A DNA stretch of 10,918 nucleotides from Angelakisella sp. (GTDB taxonomy: Bacteria; Bacillota; Clostridia; Oscillospirales; Ruminococcaceae), in contig JAHHTR010000070.1 in assembly GCA_020024515.1 (NCBI GenBank), positions 1 to 10,918 on the forward strand. The letters run 5' to 3'. Under the pieces are notes generated by a model. That model was given only the letters and a program-made list of their open reading frames with translations, was not told the DNA's origin and searched no databases. The translations under genes and the position numbers were made by a program. Shown here in pieces: positions 1 to 6,636 of this stretch (positions are counted from its first letter, which is position 1; the number at the start of each line of letters is the position of its first letter).

Positions 1-1
1 T

Positions 2-28
2 TTATCAACAAAACGGAAAACAAATTAA
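2..28 (+). CDS. C-terminal tail of an upstream gene (partial)
   Basis: Reading from base 2 gives eight codons (LSTKRKTN) and then TAA at 26-28. That stop overlaps the ATG of the next gene by one base (TAATG), a common arrangement for translationally coupled genes. The fragment is too short to identify. Given its neighbours it would be another component of the pilus or transfer apparatus, but that is inference. The other two frames are also open to the window edge, so the evidence is only the TAATG junction and the basic tail. Confidence 0.35.
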   Translation, partial: LSTKRKTN

Positions 29-225
29 TGGCAAAAGTTTATTCAATAAATGAAAAATTGAATAAAAAACTGGCTGAAAAGAGGGGTAGTGAATTGGTAG
101 AAAAAGGTGTCGTAATCATTATCGTGGTAGTCATAGCAACTATTGTTCTGTTATACCTTAAAAATGATTTTGTAACACAACTTTTAGATAACATAAAAAG
201 CAAAATATTTGACTTGTTTAAATAA
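28..225 (+). CDS. Flp-type (class III) prepilin-like small membrane protein
   Basis: This is a 65-aa protein with a basic N-terminus (residues 1-19), the motif RG-SELVE at 19-25, a hydrophobic segment at about 28-43, and a short amphipathic C-terminus. Prepilin peptidase cleaves after Gly and needs Glu at mature position +5. Gly20/Ser21 and Glu25 fit this exactly. Length and layout match Flp major pilins of Tad systems, which are assembled at the membrane after cleavage. The next gene repeats the same KRGSEL(V/I)E motif, so the two probably share a processing enzyme encoded outside the window. The ATG overlaps an upstream TAA (TAATG) with only a weak ribosome site (CGGAAAA), suggesting coupling. 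The frame is open to the window edge, so a longer N-terminus cannot be excluded. A plain single-pass membrane protein is the alternative. Confidence 0.7.
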   Translation: MAKVYSINEKLNKKLAEKRGSELVEKGVVIIIVVVIATIVLLYLKNDFVTQLLDNIKSKIFDLFK

Positions 226-240
226 TTTGAGGGTTAAGAA

Positions 241-633
241 ATGTACCAAAAAATAAAAGAAAAAAGAGGAAGCGAGCTTATTGAAAGCGCAGTTACAACA
301 TACATAATAGTTGTTGTTGTCATTATTGTAATTTCAGTTTTGTCCGTTGTTTCAGAGATACAGACTATACATAATATAGCTGACCAGCTTGCCGTTTATG
401 TGGAATATCAAGGTTCGGCAAAAAATCTCAACGGTGAGTTTAATTCTCTTGTAAACAAGCACAAGCTTAAAAATGCCACTGTTTCCATAGATAAGACTGG
501 TACAATAGATTTGCAAGAGCCTTTTGTTATCACCGTATCTGCGACAAAGTCCATAGGACTTGGCGGTATATCCATAGACTTACCTATTTCAGCGCAAGCC
601 ACAGGAAGGGGTATGGTATATTGGAAACCATAA
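241..633 (+). CDS. TadE/DUF4320-like pseudopilin
   Basis: This 130-aa protein has a short basic N-terminus, KRG-SELIE at 8-15 (Gly10 cleavage candidate, Glu15 at +5), one strongly hydrophobic helix at about 17-37, and a beta-rich extracellular domain of about 90 residues. That is the plan of TadE-like minor pseudopilins and of the DUF4320 proteins seen in clostridial conjugative elements. These are thought to be processed by prepilin peptidase and to sit in or under a pilus. A GAGGG ribosome site lies upstream of the ATG. It follows the Flp-like gene by 15 nt and overlaps the next gene, so the three form one operon. The pseudopilin architecture is clear from sequence. The exact family name is inferred. 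Confidence 0.65.
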   Translation: MYQKIKEKRGSELIESAVTTYIIVVVVIIVISVLSVVSEIQTIHNIADQLAVYVEYQGSAKNLNGEFNSLVNKHKLKNATVSIDKTGTIDLQEPFVITVSATKSIGLGGISIDLPISAQATGRGMVYWKP

Positions 634-1112
634 GAAAAAAATTAACTGAAAACAATGGTGGCGCTCATATTATGGGCGCTGTTATTGTTATTGTTTTACT
701 TATCGTCTTTTTGGCTTTGATGGAGTATATGAGAGTATCCCAAACGATAATCAATGTCAAAAACACAGTTGACGAAGCAGTAATAAAAACAGCTGTCAAT
801 AACAACTATTCTACCTTTCACGGAAGAAAACAGAGTGAGGGCAGAGCGACTAAACGAAGTATTGACAATACAGATGTTGAAAATGTAATAAAAAATATTT
901 TGAAGCTTGATGACAGTTTGATAAAGAAAAATAATAATGGCACTACCCTTTATAAGCTGCAAAATATTAACAGCAGTTATGTAAATCAAGTAGGACAAAA
1001 TATAAATTTTACTACAACGCTGAAACTCACTGTAAACATTAATCTTTTAAATGTTTCCATACCGCTGAAATTTAATCTTAATGTACACTCACGATATATC
1101 AAAAAGTTTTAG
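621..1112 (+). CDS. TadE-like membrane pseudopilin, atypical processing site
   Basis: This 163-aa protein has a basic N-terminus (METIRKK), a Gly-Gly step at 13-14, one hydrophobic helix at about 18-34, then a 125-residue soluble domain. The domain starts with an amphipathic helix (about 38-60), has a polar middle, and ends in alternating beta-type segments (NFTTTLKLTVNINLL). The layout is TadE/TadF-like, but Glu at +5 after the glycine is missing, so prepilin-peptidase processing is uncertain. The proposed start is TTG at 621, overlapping the previous gene by 13 nt, with GGAAGGGG about 10 nt upstream. The first ATG in frame (669-671) would remove the basic N-terminus and is less likely. It is probably a minor component of the same surface or transfer structure as its two neighbours. 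No Cys-based or enzymatic motif is visible. Confidence 0.6.
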   Translation: METIRKKLTENNGGAHIMGAVIVIVLLIVFLALMEYMRVSQTIINVKNTVDEAVIKTAVNNNYSTFHGRKQSEGRATKRSIDNTDVENVIKNILKLDDSLIKKNNNGTTLYKLQNINSSYVNQVGQNINFTTTLKLTVNINLLNVSIPLKFNLNVHSRYIKKF

Positions 1113-1118
1113 TTTAAA

Positions 1119-1169
1119 AAGTCAACTGTAAATATTATCAAATAAAGAATAGATATTTACAGTTGACTT
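1119..1169 (+). repeat. 17-bp perfect inverted repeat in the ssb leader
   Basis: Arms 1119-1135 and 1153-1169 are perfectly complementary over 17 bp with a 17-nt loop. The right arm ends immediately before the AAAGGAGG ribosome site of ssb at 1169-1176. There is no U-tract, so it is not a classical intrinsic terminator. It may stabilise or process the mRNA between the pilin genes and ssb, tune ssb translation, or bind a protein as DNA. Confidence 0.8.
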
Positions 1170-1183
1170 AAAGGAGGAAAAAT

Positions 1184-1594
1184 ATGTATAATAAAGCCAT
1201 ATTAATCGGAAGGCTGACAGCAGAGCCGGAACTTAAACAGACACCAAACGGTGTGCATGTAACAAGTTTTTCTATTGCTTGTAACCGTAGATATTCATCA
1301 AAAGATGATGAAAAGAAAGCAGTTTTTATAAATATTGTGACGTGGAGACAACAGGCTGAATTTATCTGTAAATATTTTCATAAGGGTGACCCTATCGGTA
1401 TAGAAGGCAGTATTCAAACACGTAACTATGATGACAAAAACGGTGTTAAACACTATGTAACCGAAATTATTGCCGACAGCGTATTCTTTGTCGGAAGTAA
1501 AAACAATAAAGACGATGCAGTAACAGACAATACAGATGTTACGTCTGTACAGGACTTTGTCGAAATAGGTACAGACGAAGATATACCATTCTGA
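1184..1594 (+). CDS. ssb: single-stranded DNA-binding protein
   Basis: This 136-aa protein binds single-stranded DNA, protects it during replication or conjugative transfer, and recruits partners through its tail. The OB-fold covers about residues 1-105, with the typical opening (NKAILIGRLTAEPEL), then FSIACNR, the aromatic VTWRQQAE segment, and GDPIGIEGSIQTR. A short linker follows and the acidic tip DEDIPF (131-136) is intact, so it should dock to SSB-interacting proteins. It is slightly shorter than chromosomal SSB (about 150-180 aa), as is common for element-borne copies. AAAGGAGG lies 7 nt before the ATG. Its position between pilin-like genes and primase/relaxase genes suggests a conjugation-dedicated copy. 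Identification is firm. Dedication to transfer is inference. Confidence 0.96.
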   Translation: MYNKAILIGRLTAEPELKQTPNGVHVTSFSIACNRRYSSKDDEKKAVFINIVTWRQQAEFICKYFHKGDPIGIEGSIQTRNYDDKNGVKHYVTEIIADSVFFVGSKNNKDDAVTDNTDVTSVQDFVEIGTDEDIPF

Positions 1595-1618
1595 AATTTT
1601 ATATAAAGGAGAATAACT

Positions 1619-2512
1619 ATGACAAAAGAAGAAATTATCGAAAGACTTGAAAAACAACTTGATGAGGTATATTTAAACGAACCCAAGGAAGTTGCAGACC
1701 AAAAATTTGTTTCTCTCTATCTTTTCAAAAGGACACTCAATATGGGAAGTATAGACGGAAAAGGTTTTATTCACGATGATGTGCTTGAAAAATATTTGAA
1801 TTGTGAAAATCCTCTTAAAAAAATAAGCAATTTGTTCTTTTTACTGTCTGAATGCCATTTTACTGACCTTGCCGAAGAAATCAAAGAGTATATTGAAAGT
1901 TCGTTAAAGAACGGCGAGACAAACAAAAAAATAATGGAATTATATGATAAAACAGAACTTGATACTGATACGAAAAACATAATCAATGAGTTTGGATATA
2001 AGTACTCCGAATATTTTGACTTGTTTTCAAAATATGTTTTACAGGAACATATACAAAAAGAAAACGACATATGCGACGTTATAGATACGATTATTGACTA
2101 TCAAGACGAACTTAAACAGCTTAACGGTACTATGGAAAAAATTCATTTTATCAGAAACGATATTGCCCAACGTTGCAAAAGTGCAAAAGGAGAATATCTG
2201 TCAGAAAAAAATATACTTCCGAACACATCGAACTGGGACATAGAATTTGACAGCGACGGTCTCGGTAAATGGTTTTTGATACGCGCGTCAGCATTACGCG
2301 GAGAGAGCCGATGCGCTGAAAATCAAATCTGTACTCTATATGAAAATCAAGAATTTAAGATGTATTCGCAAAAAGCAATAGTTAAAACGCTCAACGGCTT
2401 GTTTGAATATGAGAAAAGCGAAATGTTGGGAGAACTTGATGAAAGCACACTGTCAGAAGATTTACTGAAAGAACTGCCGAGAATAAAAGAAGCCATAGAA
2501 AAGGCGGTATAG
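1619..2512 (+). CDS. helical protein of unknown function in the transfer operon
   Basis: I do not recognise this 297-aa protein. It is soluble and strongly helical, rich in Glu, Lys, Asp, Ile and Leu, with no signal peptide, membrane segment, or clear nucleotide- or metal-binding motif. The N-terminal third (MTKEEIIERLEKQL) and the 130-200 stretch look like amphipathic helices that could pack with a partner. Residues about 200-260 contain a more mixed region (WDIEFDSDGLGKWFLIRA, then an RGESR patch) that may be a small folded domain. It has an AAGGAG site before its ATG and ends 2 nt before the primase-like gene, so the two are almost certainly co-translated. Its place between ssb and primase suggests an accessory role in DNA processing. 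That is inference from context only. Confidence 0.8.
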   Translation: MTKEEIIERLEKQLDEVYLNEPKEVADQKFVSLYLFKRTLNMGSIDGKGFIHDDVLEKYLNCENPLKKISNLFFLLSECHFTDLAEEIKEYIESSLKNGETNKKIMELYDKTELDTDTKNIINEFGYKYSEYFDLFSKYVLQEHIQKENDICDVIDTIIDYQDELKQLNGTMEKIHFIRNDIAQRCKSAKGEYLSEKNILPNTSNWDIEFDSDGLGKWFLIRASALRGESRCAENQICTLYENQEFKMYSQKAIVKTLNGLFEYEKSEMLGELDESTLSEDLLKELPRIKEAIEKAV

Positions 2513-2514
2513 AT

Positions 2515-3987
2515 ATGAGAAAACTTCCACCCGAACAATTACCTTTCACACAAGACGAATACAGAAAAGCAAGAGACGCATCGGCTTTGGAATATGCCCA
2601 AAGTCAAGGATATAATCTTATCAAAATGAGTAGTAAGTATTTTAGACTGAAAGAACATGACAGTATGATTTTTACAAATGACGGCTGGTGGTTTTGGAAC
2701 AGTCAGGAACTTAAAGGAAAAGCAACGGAGTTTATTACTCAGTATGAAAAAAAATCATTTGTTGAAGCAGTACTTATTCTTAACGGCAAAAGTCTTAGTA
2801 ACAGTTATACTCCTCCTATAATCACAAAAAATACAAATAAAGAAAATGAAAACACAAACCCTGTTCAAAATGATGAACAGGGTTTTGTTCTACCCGAAAA
2901 GGCTGATAACAATGACAGAGTGAAGGCATATTTGATTAAAACAAGAAAACTTGATGCAGAAATAATCAATAGATTAATGAGAGAAGAAAAAATTTATGAA
3001 GAAAAACACAATCACAATGCTGTATTTGTAAATTTTAATGAAAGTCATATTCCGCAAAGCGCATATATGAGGGGGACTTACAGTTATGGAAAAACTCAGT
3101 TTAAAGGAGAAGTCAAAGGTTCGAACAATGACTATCCTTTTTTTATATCCGGAAAAAATACGATAGCAAATACTATTAATGTCTATGAAGCAAGCATTGA
3201 CGCCATAAGTCATGCAAGTATTGAAAAAGCTATGGGGAATGATTACAGAAATATCCACAGAATAGCTCTTGGAGGGATACAAAAGGATCGCGGACTGAAA
3301 ACCATATTGGATTTCTTAAACAAAGACAGAAATAGCAATGAAAAAAAAATCCAATATATTAATTTTTGTTTTGATAATGATACGCCCGGACAGCAGGCGA
3401 CTAAAAAACTTGCGCAAAAATATAAAGACTTGGGTTATAAATGTACTGTCATAAAACCAAAAAACAAAGATTTCAACGATGATTTGATAGCATATAAAGA
3501 TATTATACTCAAAAGAGAACCTGTATATAAAAATGATTTTGCGTATGCCCAAAGTCATAATGAAATTGACAGGTACAGAAATGATATTCAAGCGAACAGA
3601 CTTTGCGCCGAAACTTTAAAAAAAGAAATAGCCGATAACTTGGTTGACAACAAACTAAATATCATAAGCGCTATAAACCACGTTACTTATGAGTTTTTAC
3701 CGGAAAGAATAAAATGTGTGGTTGCATATAACGTTTTACAATATTATTTAAACGGAGGAGAAAACATTGATAAAGAAAATATAGAATGGGTGAAAAACAC
3801 ATTACGAAAATCAAATATACAGGAAATAGACAAGAAAATGGGAAATATTTCAATATGCTCTCACGCCGGCTTACTTAATATTTTGGCAAACAGACTTAAA
3901 GAAAACGAAACATCGCAACATTCAAAACCAGAACAACAAAACAACAATAATCACCGGCAAGAAGACGAATACGATTTGGAACGCTGA
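2515..3987 (+). CDS. Toprim primase-like protein (DUF3991/Toprim with DUF3849-like tail)
   Basis: This 490-aa protein is probably a primase-related DNA-processing enzyme of the conjugative element. Residues 1-90 resemble the N-terminal region of element-borne DnaG-like proteins, but the Cys residues of a CHC2 zinc finger are absent. A polar linker (about 95-130) precedes a DUF3991-like segment (about 133-190). The Toprim core follows: acidic Glu225 in NVYEASIDAISHAS, and D287-N288-D289 in FCFDNDTPGQQA, with KDFNDDL at 318-324. These acidic residues bind Mg2+ for phosphoryl transfer. The C-terminus (about 343-430) matches the pattern of DUF3849 (NEIDRYR, ERIKCVVAYNVLQ, then a conserved Trp). 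The tail is hydrophilic and Gln/Asn-rich. An AAGGCGG site overlaps the end of the previous gene. No catalytic primase-polymerase palm domain other than Toprim is visible. It may prime the transferred strand, but activity is inferred. Confidence 0.85.
   Translation: MRKLPPEQLPFTQDEYRKARDASALEYAQSQGYNLIKMSSKYFRLKEHDSMIFTNDGWWFWNSQELKGKATEFITQYEKKSFVEAVLILNGKSLSNSYTPPIITKNTNKENENTNPVQNDEQGFVLPEKADNNDRVKAYLIKTRKLDAEIINRLMREEKIYEEKHNHNAVFVNFNESHIPQSAYMRGTYSYGKTQFKGEVKGSNNDYPFFISGKNTIANTINVYEASIDAISHASIEKAMGNDYRNIHRIALGGIQKDRGLKTILDFLNKDRNSNEKKIQYINFCFDNDTPGQQATKKLAQKYKDLGYKCTVIKPKNKDFNDDLIAYKDIILKREPVYKNDFAYAQSHNEIDRYRNDIQANRLCAETLKKEIADNLVDNKLNIISAINHVTYEFLPERIKCVVAYNVLQYYLNGGENIDKENIEWVKNTLRKSNIQEIDKKMGNISICSHAGLLNILANRLKENETSQHSKPEQQNNNNHRQEDEYDLER
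2856..2886 (+). repeat. perfect hairpin inside the primase gene, terminator-like
   Basis: Arms 2856-2867 and 2874-2885 are complementary over 12 bp with a 6-nt loop, followed by TTTTGTT, so on the + strand it has the form of an intrinsic terminator. It lies in the codons for the linker (about residues 114-124) between the N-terminal domain and the DUF3991/Toprim part. It could cause partial termination or act as a structured DNA/RNA element. Confidence 0.75.
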
Positions 3988-3996
3988 ACACACAAA

Positions 3997-4027
3997 ACCC
4001 ATAGCTTATATTATTTAAGCTATGGGT
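3997..4027 (+). repeat. 12-bp perfect inverted repeat directly upstream of the relaxase gene
   Basis: Arms 3997-4008 and 4016-4027 pair over 12 bp with a 7-nt loop. The repeat fills the gap between the primase stop and the relaxase ribosome site (AAAGGAT). No U-tract follows. Relaxase-recognised origins of transfer often carry an inverted repeat beside the nic site, and many lie next to the relaxase gene, so this is an oriT candidate. A regulatory mRNA hairpin is the simpler alternative. Confidence 0.75.
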
Positions 4028-4044
4028 GAAAAGAAAGGATAATT

Positions 4045-6195
4045 ATGTCAGACAGAGGAATAGTGTACAAACAGTGGTTTGAAAGTGTTAAAGAACCAAA
4101 TACAACAAAAAACAATATAGGATTTTTGATATACATAGCAACCCGCCCCGGAGTTGTGTTAAATCAAGATTGCGGTTTTGGACTATGGGGAAAAATTGAA
4201 GGAATGAATACAGCTGAAAATATAAATAACTTAGGTAAAGCCATACAACGTGTTAAAAAAATGGGAGATGAAAATAAGACCGTATACCGAAGTATACTAT
4301 CATTAGATGATGAGAGCGCAATACAAAAAGGCTTATATAACCGTGATAATTGGCAAAAAACAATAAGCGAACACATCGGAATTATTACAAAACAGGACAG
4401 AATGGATATATCGGATAAAAATCTTGAATGGGTGGCAAGTTACCACAACGAACAGGGACACCCTCATATACATATTATGTTTTGGGATAAATCAGACAAA
4501 GTCCGCAATGAATACATTCCGGAAGAAAAATTCCAAATAATGACCGAACACATCAGAGCGGATTTTGACAAAGTAATTTTTTATGAAGAATTAAACGAGC
4601 TGTCAAAAAATATCCAAGAGACAAGCAGGCAAATATTGCAGAGCAGTAGTTTTACCGATTTTCAAAAATCCCTTTTATTTACAGAAGATGATTTGAAGTA
4701 TAACGGCATAGCAGTATCGTCATATATAACCGGTAAAAACTTAATCTTTAATGCCAATTCCCAATATTTTAACAACAAAATATCCGTTAAAAAAGTTGAT
4801 GAGATAAATAAACAGCTTACAAAATTAATTGTCTCCTTACCAAACACAGGCGCTTTAAAATATAAATATCTATCACCGCAGGCAAAAAAAGAAATGAATA
4901 AACTTATTGACATAGTTTTGAATAATACAGAAAGTCAGAGTATGATAAATACGTATCTTGACTTGAACATAAAACGCGCGAAGCTTTACGGAAACAGTGA
5001 CGAAACAATTGAACACTACAAAAACAAAGCATTGCAAAAGCTATATACAAATATGGGTAATGCTTTGCTTGATACCATTAAAAACAACGGTTTTTTAAAT
5101 GTAGACAAAGACAAAGCCATAGACTACCTTCATTCGCTTATCAATAATATGAAAGACAGTATAGACAGACAAAATTACGATGCGAACGCAGATATAAAAG
5201 CATTGGAAAATATATTTCCGAATATGAGATTACAGTATAAACGGTTTATGGATAAAGAAAAATGGACGCTCGTCAATAAGATAAGCAAAGATATGTTGGA
5301 CAATGAAGAATATTCGGATATTAAAAATTATTTATATGGCTTGTTTGTAAAAAAACAATTACCGCAGGAATTTTATCAAAACAAAAGTATTGATATTGCA
5401 GAACCAAAGAGAGAACGTTCAGACTCTGAAAAAGAAGAATTTAAAAATATGTACAAAAATGTAATAAATACTTTTACAAATCCTTTACGCAGGCAATTAA
5501 CGGATAAAATTTTTGAGTATATCGAGAATTCAAAAGGTTGGTACAATTTTCGCAACAAAGTCAATGCCTGCGTGACATTAGAGGAAATATTACAGTTTGA
5601 AAAAGAAGTCAAAGAAAAAAGAAACAACCGACTTAATTTTCTTTTTCTTACTTCTGATATACAAAATAGCTATTATGACATATTAAAAGACGTTCCGCAA
5701 TACTATCAAAAGTTTGAAACCTTTTATGATGACAGCTTTAAATTTAAAATGGATAATCTTATACAAAAAATCTCAGAAGACAACGAGCTGTCATCGATAG
5801 GCTTTGACTATATAGATACAATGTATCGCAAAATACAAATCAGTAATAAAGATGTCGTATATGAAAAACAAATTGGCAAGAACGGACAGGAACTCAGCCG
5901 AGAAGATATAGAAAAACGTCTTGCATTTGGTCAATGGTACAAAGAATTACATAAATTTATAATGGAAAGAGCAATTACCGAACGTGGTTGGGCAGAACAA
6001 TATAAGCAAGCGCAAGTGGTTAATCTCTGCCAAAACAGTTTTTATTTTCTCGGTAGTATGGTATCAGATGAGCAAAATACCAATAATTCATTAAACTTAT
6101 CAAAAACAAGTAATGATATGAGTAAATCTCAGAAAAAAGAATTGATAAGAAAACTTGAAGAACACAATCTGTGGGAAGATGAGGCAGAACGGTAA
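4045..6195 (+). CDS. MobP3-type conjugative relaxase
   Basis: This 716-aa protein would nick one strand at the origin of transfer, stay covalently bound to the 5' end through a tyrosine, and pilot the strand into the recipient. The relaxase domain covers about residues 20-200. LIYIATRPG (28-36) resembles motif I of the MobP3 family, with Tyr30 a candidate nucleophile. HNEQGHPHIHIMFW (134-147) is the HUH metal-binding motif, with His139, His141 and His143 coordinating the metal. The remaining 500 residues are helical and highly charged with no recognisable domain. They probably bind DNA or the transfer machinery. The ATG at 4045 follows AAAGGAT and a 12-bp hairpin. It is followed by a terminator-like hairpin, so it probably ends a transcription unit. 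The family call is from motifs. The catalytic Tyr is inferred. Confidence 0.9.
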   Translation: MSDRGIVYKQWFESVKEPNTTKNNIGFLIYIATRPGVVLNQDCGFGLWGKIEGMNTAENINNLGKAIQRVKKMGDENKTVYRSILSLDDESAIQKGLYNRDNWQKTISEHIGIITKQDRMDISDKNLEWVASYHNEQGHPHIHIMFWDKSDKVRNEYIPEEKFQIMTEHIRADFDKVIFYEELNELSKNIQETSRQILQSSSFTDFQKSLLFTEDDLKYNGIAVSSYITGKNLIFNANSQYFNNKISVKKVDEINKQLTKLIVSLPNTGALKYKYLSPQAKKEMNKLIDIVLNNTESQSMINTYLDLNIKRAKLYGNSDETIEHYKNKALQKLYTNMGNALLDTIKNNGFLNVDKDKAIDYLHSLINNMKDSIDRQNYDANADIKALENIFPNMRLQYKRFMDKEKWTLVNKISKDMLDNEEYSDIKNYLYGLFVKKQLPQEFYQNKSIDIAEPKRERSDSEKEEFKNMYKNVINTFTNPLRRQLTDKIFEYIENSKGWYNFRNKVNACVTLEEILQFEKEVKEKRNNRLNFLFLTSDIQNSYYDILKDVPQYYQKFETFYDDSFKFKMDNLIQKISEDNELSSIGFDYIDTMYRKIQISNKDVVYEKQIGKNGQELSREDIEKRLAFGQWYKELHKFIMERAITERGWAEQYKQAQVVNLCQNSFYFLGSMVSDEQNTNNSLNLSKTSNDMSKSQKKELIRKLEEHNLWEDEAER

Positions 6196-6201
6196 ATACA
6201 G

Positions 6202-6248
6202 AACACCTCTTGTTGGCCACAAGTAGCTAACAAGAGGTGTTTAATTTT
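6202..6248 (+). terminator. intrinsic terminator-like hairpin after the relaxase gene
   Basis: Arms 6202-6214 and 6229-6241 are perfectly complementary over 13 bp (AACACCTCTTGTT on the left) with a 14-nt loop, followed by a short T-rich run (TTTAATTTT). It lies 7 nt after the relaxase stop and is a plausible, moderately strong terminator. Confidence 0.7.
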
Positions 6249-6285
6249 AAGAAAATAAAAAAATATGTTCAAATGGAGAAATAAT

Positions 6286-6441
6286 ATGAAAGATTTTTTG
6301 ACTGATATAACTTCTTACTCTTATGTTTTTATGTTTTGTTATTCAAATATATTAATGGTTAAAATAGGAATATGGCTTGCGCAAGGCAGAAAAAAACCTC
6401 TTTTCCCTCATATCAAAATGTTTATTGATAAATCTTTTTAG
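6286..6441 (+). CDS. 51-aa hypothetical small membrane protein
   Basis: This short ORF encodes 51 residues starting MKDFLTDITSY. Residues about 12-31 (YVFMFCYSNILMVKIGIWLA) form one hydrophobic segment, followed by a basic QGRKKP loop. GGAGA lies 8 nt before the ATG. It is the first of three consecutive tiny membrane-protein genes between the relaxase and the HTH protein, and no family is recognised. The ribosome site and conserved-looking operon position support it. Its small size keeps confidence moderate. Confidence 0.5.
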   Translation: MKDFLTDITSYSYVFMFCYSNILMVKIGIWLAQGRKKPLFPHIKMFIDKSF

Positions 6442-6453
6442 GGCGGTGATATT

Positions 6454-6636
6454 TTGATTTTAAAAACATTGTTATTGTTTTGTATTGGAATTATAGGCTT
6501 ATTAATGTGCAGCATTATATTTTTAATACTGCTTTCTGTTTTGGATATGACACTATGCGCCTTTTTTACTGTCAAAGATTTTATAAATTGTATTCACAAC
6601 GAAAGGACAAATATAAATGATAAAAATATATTTTGA
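6454..6636 (+). CDS. 60-aa hypothetical membrane protein
   Basis: This 60-aa protein is dominated by one long hydrophobic stretch (residues about 2-38, enough for one long or two short membrane helices), then a polar tail (NERTNINDKNIF). The proposed start is TTG at 6454, with a GGGCGG purine-rich region about 8 nt upstream. No ATG is available in the frame upstream, and the next ATG would cut the membrane segment. The 3' end overlaps the next ORF by 20 nt, suggesting coupling. Function is unknown. Small membrane proteins in transfer regions can act in entry exclusion or mating-channel assembly, but nothing here shows that. Confidence 0.5.
   Translation: MILKTLLLFCIGIIGLLMCSIIFLILLSVLDMTLCAFFTVKDFINCIHNERTNINDKNIF

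Noticed and set aside
1298..1686. Minus-strand open frames opposite ssb
   Set aside because: They are shadows of ssb, which has a ribosome site, intact OB-fold and acidic tail.
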